DNA of 64,000 nt. It comes from Gyrodactylus bullatarudis (taxonomy: Eukaryota; Platyhelminthes; Monogenea; Gyrodactylidea; Gyrodactylidae). Under the pieces are notes generated by a model that was not told where the DNA came from, did not search any database, and saw only the letters and a program-made list of their open reading frames with translations. Position 1 is the first letter of the stretch. Each line of letters starts with the position of its first letter. The position numbers were made by a program, and so were the translations under genes. Of the stretch, positions 1 to 12,000 are shown piece after piece. Location: assembly GCA_012064415.1 (NCBI GenBank), contig SSNU01000157.1:786396-850395 (forward strand), read 5' to 3'.

Positions 1-55
1 TATTCGCTCTAAAATTGACTACTCAAAATCTCTCCTATACCCTGATCTTCATTAA
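1..55 (+). mobile_element. 3' tail of a LINE reverse-transcriptase ORF
   Basis: The first 55 bases translate as IRSKIDYSKSLLYPDLH followed by a stop. This is nearly the same as the last residues of the LINE ORF ending at 1809 (IRSKLDYTKSLLYSNLH, stop). It is therefore the 3' end of another copy of the same non-LTR retrotransposon, with its body to the left of the window. Non-coding sequence follows. Confidence 0.8.
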
Positions 56-722
56 GTAGAAGTAACCTAGTGATTTTCGATTTAATTTTTCAGATCAACT
101 GCCAAAACTCAATTCACTAAAAACTCATTCATAGTTCATGTTCTTCCTATCTTTAACAAACACGAGATCGATTAATGTCCTATTTTTATTTTTGTATTTA
201 TTTTTTCAATATAGATTCTATTTCTACCAAAAAAACAAGGAAATCATACAGTTCTCACAATTGAAAGAGGTGATCAATGATCATCTATAGAGCAGGAACA
301 TCTGGCAAGCTCCTCACACCTATGCTAATATCATTAATACCAAATTTAGTTAAATCTTTGACACCTTCTTGAAATTGAAATGAGAAAGATATTCATTTGT
401 ATGGTTGGAGGGAGGAAATGTGTGAAATTTTTGTCTTCAAAAAGTCATATGGGGGGACACTGTGTCGAAAATTGTGTGTGTGTGGGCCGGCCATCTCTTT
501 TTAGTCTCCAAGACCAATTCAGAGAAGGAATGAGGCCTATACAAAAATGTGAAATGGGGGTCCTCCTTACTTCCTGTCCTTGCATTGGGACCCTGTTTTT
601 GTCTCTCTATCCCCATTCAAACATGTTGTAACTAGGCCGGATTTCTCATCATGTGTAAGGAAAGTCTCCTATTTCGGTTGCTATATAAATTATCTTTTCA
701 ATTATAAATGGTAAACCTATAT
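56..722. other. intergenic, no gene recognised
   Basis: AT-rich sequence with one short open frame at 380-631. That frame has no recognisable domain and a composition typical of chance ORFs. I see no gene or RNA here. Confidence 0.5.
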
Positions 723-860
723 ATTAGGTTGCGTCAAAAGTAATAAGACTTTTTAGATAAAATAATATATTTGAAAATCTTCATAAAAATAACCAAAGTC
801 ACTAATCAAAATATTCTCCACCAGAATTTATAGATTTCTGCCAACGAATAGTATTAACCT
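723..860 (-). mobile_element. mariner transposon terminal fragment
   Basis: Read on the minus strand this encodes NTIRWQKSINSGGEYFD then a stop, which is the characteristic C-terminus of mariner transposases (RWQKCI..GEYF). It is followed by about 95 nt of untranslated sequence ending in TTAGGTTGCGTCAAAAGTAA as read from the plus strand, the terminal inverted repeat of this element type. The rest of the element is gone, replaced from about 861 by LINE sequence. This differs from the mariner body at 2134-3119, whose C-terminus diverges. Confidence 0.75.
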
Positions 861-1809
861 GAATATTGACCCTTATATAGTTAATTTGACTATGTTCTTT
901 TTAACTAATAGGAAACAATATGTCTCTTTTAACTTCACCAATAGCATGGTTAAACCAATAAATTCGGGAATTCCTCAAGGTTCGTCTATTGGCCCTCTTA
1001 TCTTTAATATTTGCTTCGCTGATATTCAGCTCCCGGAAGACATAGAGGGTGTTCTCCTTAAATTTGCTGACGATCTAAAGTTCGTCTTCAAGGTGAAAAA
1101 TTCCCTTGATATTTTGAAAATTAACCACAACTTCTATCTTCTCAAAGATTCCCTTGAGTCCATGGGGCTCTATATTAATAGAGATAAATGTAAATTATTA
1201 CTCCCATGCAGCCTCCCTGCAACCCTCTTGGAATCGCTTCTACTTCCTGGAGAAATTGTCTCCTCAACTTCAGACCTCGGTTTCAGTATCTCTAATGGAC
1301 TTAAAATTAATCCACTTTCAAATCTGACTCAAATAAACTCTCGAATATACTCAATTCTAAAATTTTCTAAATCAGTTAACTTGAGACTAAAAGCTTACAA
1401 AGCCTTAGTTCTTAGTTATCTTGACTATATTTCACCTCTAGCCCCATCATTAAGCAGTGAAAAATCCTTGGAGATTGAACATGTTCAATCCAAATTTTTA
1501 TTTTTTCTCTATCCTGACCTAGCGTCATACAATGATCGTATCTCAACCTCGGGGTTAAATCCCCTTTGGTTACGAAGATATGCTATTATTGTAAAAACTT
1601 TTATTAATTCATCTCAATTAGTCGAAAATTTCTATAATTTAAGAAGATCATCATTCTCAGATCACTATCTACTCTCTGCATATAATATGATAGATAGTAA
1701 ATATAAATTATGTGAATGTAATAATCTCTCTAGTATAAAATCTATTATGTCACATATTCGTTCTAAACTTGACTATACTAAGAGTCTTCTATATTCTAAT
1801 CTCCACTAA
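861..1809 (+). pseudogene. LINE (CR1/Jockey-type) reverse transcriptase, 5'-truncated
   Basis: This is the C-terminal half of a non-LTR retrotransposon ORF2, open for over 300 codons with no stop until TAA at 1807-1809. The reverse-transcriptase palm motifs are visible: SGIPQGSSIGPLIFNI (block with PQG.S.GP) and LKFADDLKFVF (catalytic A-D-D), followed by the thumb and C-terminal segment ending SGLNPLWLRRYA. The fragment starts in the middle of the palm (NIDPYIVNLTMFFL), so the endonuclease, fingers and the first catalytic Asp are missing. Mariner sequence lies directly upstream. The same family recurs at 1-55, 3959-4106 and 38,455-40,660. It cannot act on its own, but the clean frame suggests a fairly recent insertion. 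I cannot assign the clade firmly. Confidence 0.85.
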
Positions 1810-2019
1810 TTCCAGAATGACTATTGAAAATTCTTTGATGGCCTATTTATCTTCACTACCATTATATCAAATCCACTAGATAATATTTTATTCATTTAAC
1901 TTTTACAAGACGCTCAAGATTCAAAATACCTTATTTTCTATAATGATTGTCCAGATTAAATAATTTTTGTCTATTATATATATTTCTAATAAAAATTTCT
2001 AACAAAAGAAAAAGGAAGT

Positions 2020-2125
2020 TGATCTATGTGGCGTAGTGGTATCTCTCTCACCTCTCATTCGGACCCCTTTACTCTCGATCCCTCCCACACCGGGCACATT
2101 AAACACTCTTTCTCTGTTCACTCTG
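2020..2125 (+). mobile_element. tRNA-derived SINE head, copy 1
   Basis: About 100 nt that recur as a reverse complement at 4107-4210. The left part GTGGCGTAGTGGTA resembles a pol III A box, and the right part corresponds to the B-box position of the second copy. It is followed by the shared tail CGGGCACATTAAACACTC. A tRNA-like pol III head in two inverted copies near LINE fragments is best explained as a short interspersed element. It abuts the 3' end of the mariner at 2134. Confidence 0.55.
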
Positions 2126-2133
2126 TTCAATCA

Positions 2134-3119
2134 TTAATCTTTATAATTCTGTATATTAATAAAAATGTTCGATTTCAAAAAAAAAATCCCATCAGCATAG
2201 AAATCTTGGCTTTTTGAGTCAAAAAAGTTGATTAGACCGTTTTCTACTTCTCCTATATTGAGAAATTCTTTCCCCTTTAAGAAATGCTGCATAGACCTGA
2301 ATAGATGGTAATCTGATGGCGCCAAGTCAGTACTATAGGGTGGATGCTCAATGACATCGATATTCTCATCTCGAAAAAATTTTTTGACATCTTTTCCAAG
2401 ATGTGGTCGAGCGTTGTCCTGTTGGAAAGAAATCCTGCCGAATCTTGGAAATTTCTCCTTCAATTTGGCAACCATCTGCTTCAAAGAGTCCAGATATCTT
2501 TGTGATTTAACTGTCTGACCATAATCCATCAGTTCATAGTGGATGATTCCTTTTCTCGTCCAAAAAACTGTCAGCATAACCTTCTTTGAAAACCTGTTAG
2601 GAGAGGGTTGAGTCGCCTTCTCACCAACCCGTTTCCAGGACCTTTTACGACTCTTATCTTCCAGATAAATCCATTTTTCATCTGCCGTTATAATGTTCTT
2701 GAGAAAATTGTCGTAACTAAGTCTATGGGCAAGTCTACGACAAGCTTCAACACGTTTTCCTTTTTCAGATCATGAGGTACCCATCTGTCAAATGAATTTT
2801 TGAAATTCTTTTCTCTAAGAGCACGTAGAAAGGAAGACTGACTAACATTCAAAACAGAAGAAATCATTCTTGAAGATGAAGATGGTTCTTCCTCGATTGC
2901 TTCAATGATTGAAGATTTATCGACAATTGAAGGTCGGTCTGATTTTGATTCATCATCAACTGAAATTTTGCCTTCTACGAAGTTAGAGTACCATCTAAAC
3001 ACAGTAGCACGCTTTACTCGTATTTTGAGTTTTCTGAAAGTTTCTGCTGCTCCAGTTTTCTGTAGAAACTCATATGCAATCAACTTTCTGATATCCTTAG
3101 TATCAAAAATGTCCCCAAA
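2134..3119 (-). pseudogene. mariner transposase with one frameshift
   Basis: A mariner-family DD34D transposase read on the minus strand. The N-terminal half (about 3119-2762) shows the helix-turn-helix region (FRKLKIRVKRATVFRWYSNF) and WVPHDL. After one frame change near 2762 the sequence continues KRVEACRRLAHRLSYDNFL, TADEKWIY (first catalytic Asp), VFWTRKGIIHYELM, QQDNARPH (second Asp) and HPPYSTDLAPSDYHLF (third Asp, SDYHLF). All three acidic residues are therefore kept. The C-terminus leaves the family after FYADGI and ends in about 18 unrelated residues, so the 3' end is also broken. No matching terminal repeat is obvious on the right. The transposase would normally cut and paste the element at TA sites. 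Confidence 0.9.
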
Positions 3120-3958
3120 ATAAATAGAAGAATAATTATACCATAATTCAGAGAAGGAAATAAAAGGAGCATTTATTGAAGAATGCTACGGACCACTGGG
3201 GGTAGATGATAGGAGTTATTAGAAATTGGACTGGTACATAACTGGTGATTTCATGTTTTTATTCCATCTCAGGTGTTTCACACACACAACTCTTGCAATA
3301 GCTAAATACAAAAAAACTGGGAAATTTATTAACTTTGGGGGCCTGAAGGAATTTTTGAATGAAGACAGGCCCCCTCTGAATGAAATAATAGACAAGAATG
3401 AAATCATTATGTGAGAAGAGGCCTGACCTGGTACTTCTTAATGTGAAAGGAAAACATTTGTCTGAATAATTGGTCAATAATTATTGCATAATCCAATCAT
3501 CTGTACACATCTATTAACAAAAATGGGATTATTTCTCAGAGAAAAGTTTGAATAGAGAAGTAAAAAGGCATGGGGGAGGCGGGGGGTCACGAATGAGATC
3601 TCAAAACCTTAATTAGACATGTAAAAGAAGTGATATGGAATAATTACAGAGGTGTGGTATTTTCCTATCGGAAAAGAATTGAAGCCTATCATTAAAGGAT
3701 GGGAGGAGTAGAGGCTTAATATCGTAGAGAGCTCATTCTAACGATGGCTAATGTCTATTGACATAAAGTGGATGTCGTTAACGATGAACGAATCAGTAGA
3801 GCCTTAAAAGAAGTACTTTTTTGAGACCATCAAAAGTCTTATGAAATTGGGGTAAATTTCAATCACGTAATTTTTCAAGATTTTATTATTGAAATGAAAA
3901 TATTTAACTGAAATTAAATCATGAGATACGAAGAAATATCAATTTCACAGTAATAAAC
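3120..3958. other. intergenic, no gene recognised
   Basis: Overlapping short frames exist on both strands around 3219-3477, but none has a domain or codon bias, and they mirror one another. No gene is supported. Confidence 0.5.
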
Positions 3959-4106
3959 TTGACTAATGACCAAGTCAAAAGAATCGAAAAAATTCAAAGT
4001 AGATTTCTCTATTCTCTTTTTCCCGAACTCATTTCATACAATGCTCGCATCTCGGTGTCTGGCCTCAATCCCTTATGGGTCCGCCGATACGCATTTATCA
4101 TAAAAA
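3959..4106 (+). pseudogene. LINE reverse-transcriptase C-terminal fragment
   Basis: It encodes VKRIEKIQSRFLYSLFPELI and then a segment ending SGLNPLWVRRYAFIIKK. This matches the C-terminal part of the LINE ORF at 861-1809 (YNDRISTSGLNPLWLRRYA). The fragment stops where an inverted SINE begins at 4107. Confidence 0.8.
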
Positions 4107-4210
4107 AACAGAAAGAGTGTTTAATGTGCCCGGGACGGAATGAACCTGGGACGGAGAGTAAAGGGGTCCGAATGAGAGGTGAGAGAGATACCACTACGAC
4201 ACACCGAGCA
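4107..4210 (-). mobile_element. tRNA-derived SINE head, copy 2 (inverted)
   Basis: This is the reverse complement of the repeat at 2020-2125. On the minus strand it reads TGTCGTAGTGGTATCTCTCT, an A-box-like start, then GGTTCATTCC, a good match to the pol III B box GGTTCRANNCC, then CCGGGCACATTAAACACTC. The preserved B box supports tRNA ancestry better than copy 1 does. It interrupts the LINE fragment at 3959-4106. Confidence 0.6.
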
Positions 4211-5036
4211 AACTCTCAAGAATTGCTCTCCCAGAACTGAACATAAACTCGAGATCTTATCAGGAGTAATAAATATTTTTATGAAACTTTTTTGTTAACA
4301 TTTGCTAGGGGAAAAGTTTGTTCTATTTTTCTCTACCCTGGATACATACATATATGAATATCCATGTGAATATGTGTATATAGATGGGGAAAATTCTCTT
4401 ATTCAAAGTTCACGTCCATCATTTGGGATTAAGTTCAAGATAAGAAATAAAATTATTTGTACAGAGGAAAATGTGATTATCGATTGGTAATTTTGAGAAG
4501 GAATAAAATCTATCAATGACAAGAGCTATACCAAAATGTTATTTTTGCTAATTTTAATCGTGTTTAGACTTAAAATTTGCTACTTTTTAGTATATATTAT
4601 AAGACTTGATATTTTCAAATAAAAAAAGTTTTTTGACTTATCAGAATTTTCTTATTTTCATGATTATAACACGCCTTAAAAGTATTTTTATCAAGATTTA
4701 AGTCATTTTTGCAACATTGTTGAAAGAAATGATGATGTGAATTCAGGTTTAAATCATGAAAGTAAAACATTATAAAACGTTTTTTATTAGGAAATTTTCA
4801 GACTTTTGTTCATCTCATTACAGAAGCATGCAAAGATATTTTGACGCGATATTTGATAGATTTGATGATGTTAAAATAATTGGAGATTAATTTCATCATA
4901 GAAATATCTAAGACAGAATCACTTTGATGGCTAAGCACAAGCATAAAAGTCTTTATTTATTTTGAACGATGCACTGATCGAACAAACCAGCATTTTTCTT
5001 TTTGACTTGTATGATGGTTCTTGGTAAAAAAATCTG
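4211..5036. other. intergenic, no gene recognised
   Basis: AT-rich non-coding sequence. No frame with recognisable features. Confidence 0.5.
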
Positions 5037-5370
5037 TTCTAACGCATAACTTAATTTGGGAGTCGAATTTCGATTTTTCGAGAATTTGTCGGTGATATCG
5101 GGCTTTCTTGTCTTATAGTGATCCTGTAAATCACCTTTTGATCACTCTCTCACTTTGAAATCAATAGAAATCTCAGTTCAAAGTTCGAAAAGATGACATT
5201 TTCGCGCCAAATCGAAATTTGAAAGATGAACATTTTTTCAAATCGTAAAGTGGGCAACATGAGTAGGATTCCTAAAAATCTTGAACATATTCGAATTTTT
5301 GAAGAAAGAATCGAGGTTTTCGTAAAAATCATAGATTCCCAACTTCATATCAATTAGCTTTATGTGGTAT
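5037..5370. repeat. dispersed repeat related to the element at 22.5 kb
   Basis: GGGAGTCGAATTTCGATTT near the left and GTAAAAATCATAGATTCCCA near the right are shared, with small differences, with 22,690-22,900. A further similar stretch (CTTCAAATCGTAAAATTGGGCATCATGAG) occurs near 42,352. This looks like a degraded copy of a MITE-like family. Confidence 0.5.
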
Positions 5371-6079
5371 TAGAAGACATTTATTTTCGAAAATTAAGAC
5401 ACAAATTAATTCAAGACTCACAAAGATTCCTTCTCTTAAACAGGCCGATAAGAAAAACTGAGTGAATAGTGCTATTGATTCAGAGGTGAAATAGGAAGGA
5501 CCTGTGGAAAGTGGAAAAGAAGACTCTGAATTGATTGTACCTTGAAAGTTTCAAATAAAATAAAAGCGATTAATGAAAAAGTGTGATTGTAGTCGACAAA
5601 TCAATATGAATTTTATTCTTATCAATAAGCAATAGGATGTGTTACAATGTGTATTAAGAATAGATAATTTCATCTTAAAACAAACGGTCTCTAGGAGAGG
5701 ATAAATTAAACATAAAAATAAAATGACTCTGTGAAATCATGGACGATCTTACTCTCAACCATGATTCAACAAGATAATTAGGGTCTTAATTTAATCTGTC
5801 ATAATTCGATGAAATATGGGAAACACTCCACAGGTCTGAGAACATCATTTCTTCTTCCAACCAATTAAACAATTTCCGATTTGGGCAGAAGACTTTGCGT
5901 TTCCTCATCGATAATAATCTAAACCAAAAAAGTACAAGTTAAAAAATATTACACTTCAATTGTAACTTTTTTCATTGATCTTTAAAGATCACATCTTCAA
6001 TATCTAAGCGGTTTCGTAATCAGATCGAGTGAAATTCGAAAAATTCACTGAGTACTTTTAGAAATAAAAAAAAGTTCAG

Positions 6080-6372
6080 TTTAATCAAATTGTTCCCCTA
6101 GTGAAAGACAGCACTTTCTTGGGTGATATTCAGAACTGAAAGATCCGTAAAATACATAAAGATAGCTATTTACTGATGCTAACCTAAGTTTCTGAAAGAA
6201 GGGTGTTTTTTTTGAACATAAAACAATAGCTGCTCGATATCTCTTATAATTATAAATTATAACAAGTTTAACTGGTTTTAGAGCCAAAAAACCTTGAAAT
6301 GATAAGCCGTCTTTCAAAAATGAATTCAGCGTAATTATTTCGTTAAGGTTGCAAGTTTTCCAATCAAGGGTT
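6080..6372. repeat. dispersed repeat family, copy 1
   Basis: It shares TTCAGCGTAATTATTTCGTT, the ACTGGTTTTAG..CAAAAAA motif and the GATAAGTCGGC-type motif with 14,866-15,115 and 43,860-44,110. No coding potential is seen. It directly abuts the TIR element at 6398. Confidence 0.55.
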
Positions 6373-6397
6373 GAATTACTCACAAGTAGAAAACTTA

Positions 6398-7084
6398 TAT
6401 ATATATGTTACCGTGAGTCTGGTAAATAAGTGAGTCTTGGTAATTCACTAGTGTATGATACTGTACATTTCAACAGCTCAACTACTTTATGAGAAAAAAT
6501 TATAGCATGAATAATTTATTTATTGCCTCAAGGTAAAGAAAGATGTAGAGTTGCATAAAACTTGATTCTTTTCACATTTACAGGTCAGAATTTTACGATA
6601 TCTAATATAATTTGAATATTCCTTATCCATTTCCAAGGGAAAATTTGGCATTGAACTCTCTCAATGAAACTAATTTCTTTGACACTCGAGATGTCGTAAT
6701 AATTTTCAGAAATCACATTTTACTGATTAGTTGCTATCAGTTGTTTCTGGGTACCAACTCTATAAAGACCATTTTGTTGATAACTCTTAGTTATTAGTAA
6801 TAACTTATTACACGTTTTATAGATTTGAAATCGCCCCTTCCTCTATCGTCGTCAAGAATTTGAATTTTGCAGTTGTCTTCTATCTTGAAAGTAGGAATTT
6901 GCCAGCATCTTGAACATTTTCCTTCGAAAATCAATTCCTCAGACACACAATTCACTGACCTTCTCAGTGTGTTTGGGTAATGAAGGCTTATTAGCTAGAC
7001 TCACTAAAGTCACACTGATTACAATCATACACTAGTGAATTATCAAGACTCACTGATTTACCAGACTCACGGAAACATATATAT
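6398..7084. mobile_element. TIR element of about 690 bp (MITE-like)
   Basis: About 60 nt at 6398-6460 (ATATATATGTTACCGTGAGT..TAATTCACTAGTGTATGATA) is repeated as a diverged reverse complement at 7025-7084 (TCATACACTAGTGAATTATC..ACATATATAT). The inside has no transposase-like frame. It is best read as a non-autonomous DNA transposon. Confidence 0.7.
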
Positions 7085-7764
7085 GGATTATACCCTGGAG
7101 GAATTACAAAAAAGGTTAAAAATAGTATTAATAAGACGAGACCTGATTGATTTTTCAAGAGTCAATTCTTCAAATGAATACAGACAAGAAATGCATGTGT
7201 GTAATATAGATTTGAGAATATCTTTCAAGTCTGAAATAACGACGAAATCATCAATGATTTATTGACTGTGAATCTATTAGAGTGTTGCTTATTATTCAGA
7301 TTTATTTCGCATAAAAACTATTCAACATTTGAGATACTGAATCAAACTGTCTGACATGTGAGAAGCCGAAATAATCTCCCGAATTTTACAATCGATTATT
7401 TGAATGGGTGCGATCAAAGTAAACACTTAAAATTCAATATTTCAATGAATCCATGATAAAAAGTAGAATGAGCTCTAGTGAAACCATTGAACTCACTCAA
7501 CCGTATTTATTACAGGAAATTTTCTATTTATATGTTTCTGATTTTGCTGAATTTTAGTGTAATTTTATTCTGTTTATTCCTGTTTGGCTATTTCGATTTA
7601 GCTCAATTTAAAAATAGAGGCTTTTGCTATACTGTATTGACTAACTGTTAACAGAGCTGTAAAAGTTTAAATCAGCAGACTAAGCTTGTTAAGTTAAAAG
7701 TATTAAATACACCTAGTTGATATGAAGATGGGAGGGTAATACAAAATTTTATTCAAACAACTTT
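7085..7764. other. intergenic, no gene recognised
   Basis: No supported gene. CACCTAGTTGATATGAAGATG near 7709 recurs near 8656 and near 39,582. Confidence 0.45.
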
Positions 7765-9090
7765 TTCATGCCTGAATCATAAATTGATGCTTAAACCAAG
7801 AATCAAAATGAAAATCCCATTTTCCCTTAAAATCGAAATTTTCTAGGAGTTTCTTTCAATATATTTCAACTATAGGCCCTATTTTTATTCATTTTAAAAA
7901 ATCATGGCGCGTGTTCAAAAGTTGTCGATTTCCATCGAGATTTTTTAATATAAGAACGAATTCGAAAACGTATGGTTTTATAGGAAAAAATGCTTTGTTT
8001 TCGATCATCTTTAAAATGAGATTAAGGCTGGGAAATGTTGAAAAATTTGGCCTTCTCCAGCATACAGTTGAATTCATTACTTTATTATAGTTCATCTAAG
8101 CAATTCTATAGTATGGAAGCAGAATATGATGGAAAGAATTGATTTTTCTCCAATACATATCTCTATCGTTGTTTTCTTTTATCGTCAAAGAGAAAGGAAA
8201 AGAAGTGAGAGTTATCATCATTTTCACTCCTGCTATATCAGTTGTAAAAGTGTTGTATCAATAGTATCAATAGAGGAAAAAGAAGGATTTGGTACATATT
8301 TTGATAAATATTCTTATTGTATTTTTAGAAATACAATATATATATACAATCTACATATATTATATTCTATTCCATGTATACGGATGACGATGATCATCGA
8401 TGACTCAACCAATGTACGTACGTATAAATATAATAACAACGCCCTTGCACTCACTCAGTACGCATCATCATACGATGTAGAAGAAATGTTCTCTCTGTGT
8501 AATTACAAAGAAAATCTATTGTCTACTAACCTTTATAGAATATAGTTATAACCGAGTCAATATATCTACATATGTGTATCATATTCACACACAATTCATT
8601 TTTTAAAGAAAAAGAGGCTTACTAGATATGAGAAACAAAACAAAAACTAAACATGTTTGTAAACCTAATTGACATGAAGATGAAAATTTACTAACTTTGG
8701 ATGATTTGAAGATTTTTTGGGAGAGTTCATTAAAACTTCTGGGTAGAACTCAAATCTAGGAAGGGTTTCCACAATAAAGATATCAGATATATTTCCATAG
8801 TATTTTATAGTAGGCTAAATTTTTCACTTTTTTCCAGCCTTAATCTCATTTTGAAGATGATCGGAAACTAAGCATTTTTTCCTATAAAACCATACGTTTG
8901 TTCTTATATACAAAATCTCAATTGAAATCGACAATTTTTGAACACGCGCAATGATTTTTTTAAATGAATTTTACTACAATCATTCAGAAAGTAAGATCAA
9001 GTTTTTGATTTCTTTTTGCAAATTTTTTATTTTCAAAAATGTGCTTTTCGCGCGTTTAAAACATGAATTTTTGATTCAAGCATGTTCGGA
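7765..9090. mobile_element. long inverted-repeat element
   Basis: A left arm of about 165 nt at 7887-8051 (GCGCGTGTTCAAAAGTTGTC..AATGAGATTAAGGCTGG) is matched by a right arm at 8811-8972 in reverse complement. I estimate identity at a little over 80 percent, with weaker similarity running outwards to about 7765 and 9090. The inside (8052-8810) is simple-sequence-rich, without a convincing gene. Part of the right arm also recurs at about 17,150-17,200. The right arm ends where the DOCK gene appears to terminate. Confidence 0.65.
9026..9031 (-). terminator. AATAAA polyadenylation signal of the DOCK gene (candidate)
   Basis: On the minus strand an AATAAA hexamer lies about 70 nt beyond the proposed DOCK stop codon at 9100-9102. 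Confidence 0.4.
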
Positions 9091-9099
9091 AATTTTGTT

Positions 9100-12000
9100 T
9101 TACCCTAATATAGAGGAAATCATATCCCCAAACATTTTGATCTGATGGGAAAATTCATCCAAAAGTAATAAAAATATCAGGGATTGTCCTCCATAGTTCA
9201 GCAGATAAAAGATTGAATTAATTTAGATTTGGGTCTTTCCCAGACCAACTCAATTTCTCAAAATTTAATTCTTCATCGTATGAGAAACTGGTTTATATGC
9301 TTCATTAAACTCAGGAAACTTGTAAAAGTTGCCTCAGGAATGTGAGACGAGAAAAATATTACACGATTTGAGCTACCTTCTAGACAGTGCACTCGGACAG
9401 TGTCTAGGCGGAAATGAGTAAATTCGAAATGAAAAAAAGTGCAAACTTACTTCTTCATGGAGTAGGTTGCTCAGCTCGACACGATATCTATCCAGAGATT
9501 GTTTCATTGTCATATATTTCTGAGCATTAGAGGTCATGAGAATTGGAGCTGATCTGAGGAGTAGCTTGTGACAGTTTGTTAGGAAAAGTCTGGAATATAA
9601 TGGAAATAACTTTATCAAAATGGATATCGAACATAAAATCCATCACGAGACAGAGAATTTCATAGATTTCAGTGATTAGATGAACTAGAATCCTGCAACA
9701 AAGTTGTATTTAATGTAAAGCAAAAACAAGAGACAATTCTGCAGGACCCTAATGTAATGGGAATAACTTGACTAATAAGACCATTTCTTTCGATTTGATA
9801 AACCCTTCATGTCACAAATTATTTCTCTTCATCACACAAATTAGGAAATTTCCTTTCTAATGAGGGGTTATGTATAACACTGATGAGTATCCCCGAAAAA
9901 TAGATATCTTTTTTCATGAAAGAAAGATTGCTTAAATCAGCTCAAAACCAATGTCACAGGACATTTATCTCAAATAAACCAAGTTAATGACCAAACTGAA
10001 AGGTTTAGAGAACAGCAAGGGTTTATTTGAGCGACTCAACCCCAGATAGAGTCGAGAGTCTGAGTTTGAGAAGAGTAATACTAACGTTTCCCAACTGACC
10101 TTGATAATAATGATTACAGATTAGTAACAGAAGAAGAATGAATGCACTGATATAACATATTTCCCTGAATTTATAATTCAAATATAGCTAAGAAAGAAAG
10201 AAAGAGAGAGAGATAACACAGGTCAAGCATGTACAATAATAATAATAATATTCAAGGGTGTGTATATGTTTGTGTATTATGTAACAAGATTTTAGAAAGT
10301 TTTAGGTCAAATCGTCTTGCCATACATTTCTCTTCGACCAGAACAGTCCCCCTCACCTTTGCATTTTCATTTCCCAAGCCTACTTTTATGTACATTTAAC
10401 CAAATAGAATGTTCATTCCCTTTTTTCAGATCCAATTACTTTCTACTTTACAATCCAATTATTATTCATCTGAGATGAAGAGGAAGCAATAAAATAATTT
10501 GAAGGACTGATCTATAATAGTACCAAGAGAATGTGTATTATATATTGTGGTATAGAGATATATTCTGGTCTTCTCCAGATGAATGATACGTGGGCGTATT
10601 CATAATACGAAATCCGAGAAAATATAAACTAAAAGGGATCAAGATTTGAAAGACAAAAAAGTTGGACCAGAGAGTTGGTCGAGTTAATATATTTTTCAAA
10701 TTAAGACCATTCGATTTATAGAAAAATTCTCTATCGAATGATACCTAGATGAAATTATTACCTATCATAACTTTTCTAGTAAAGATAAATGCTATACTAT
10801 CTTTCATTGAAATTGAAAACGGAAAAATATGTGAGGCCCTTTTAATCTTCTACAATTGGTGTACTTTAAACTGAAAAAAACCTGAGATCTTTCGAACGAT
10901 TAAATTACTTAAATTTTAAATCTTGAAAACAAAGGGAACCTCTTTTAGATTCTAATATTCTCTCACAGCAAATAACAAAATAAAAAGTATCAAAAATACA
11001 AAAAAAACCCTAGTGAGAGATTGAAAAAAACGAAAATTTCTAAAATAGGACAGTTTAAAAGATGGCTAACTTGAAATCTTCAATCATGCAGAAGCCAAAC
11101 AAGATTTTAGCAGAAATTTGGGAATAATTCTAAATTTCTTGCAAAATTATCAAAAGTTTGCTTAAATGCAGTCTAAAAATGACAATCATGAACAATTTAT
11201 TGGACAGAATTACTTGTATTCATTTTGTATGAAACTTATTTATGAGAACTAATAATTCTTATAATTGGCTAATTACTTTCTGTGGAAAGTTCCTTTCATC
11301 AGGAAGACAGAAGTAATTGCCTAAAAAAGTCTGATCATCGAAATGAATCAATGGAAGGGCTCAAATTAATTCATTGTAATAGAATTTGAATGGTAATCGG
11401 AGTAGATTCTGAAGAGACCTAGCGAAAACAGCTTTTCTTTTTCTAATAGGAAGAATAAAATTTAAGATTTGGAATTGATTTTCTTGGATTGATGTGAAAT
11501 ACACGTACGCACGTTTCCCTTTTGCAAGTTAAAGAAGGAATTTAAAGTACAAATTCTCGTTTTGGATAGGATAAATATGTTCTATGAATTATTTATCGAT
11601 TCTGATAATAATAAAAATAAATACAGCAAACTTTTAAATTGCACTTACAGGAATAATTTCTTAAGTCGGCGGACTTTCTCCTCCGGATACCGCACGGACA
11701 TTTCCACAGCTAAGAAGGTTTGTGCATAGGCCATTGGACCAAGGTTGACTGTGGTTAATAGGGCACCCTGTAGATGCATATCGAGAAGGAGGGGTATTTG
11801 AGGCTGTGCGTTGAGGGCTTGGGGGGAATTCGCCTTGTGCTTGTTATCTAATCCCTCTACAGTGCTCAACATTGGTTCATCTCCTATTATTAAATAATAG
11901 TGTTGATTTTAGAAATTTTGGATCAACAATAATAGACAAATGATTCAAATTTTGTGTCGTTCTATTAGATTCTCTTTGTGAAGGTTCTAGAGATTTGAAT

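Noticed and set aside
3219..3477. overlapping short frames on both strands
   Set aside because: The mirrored frames have no codon bias or domain signal; not supported as genes.
8126..8545. 139-codon open frame, plus strand
   Set aside because: It lies inside the loop of an inverted-repeat element, is rich in simple sequence, and shows no domain or homologous motif.
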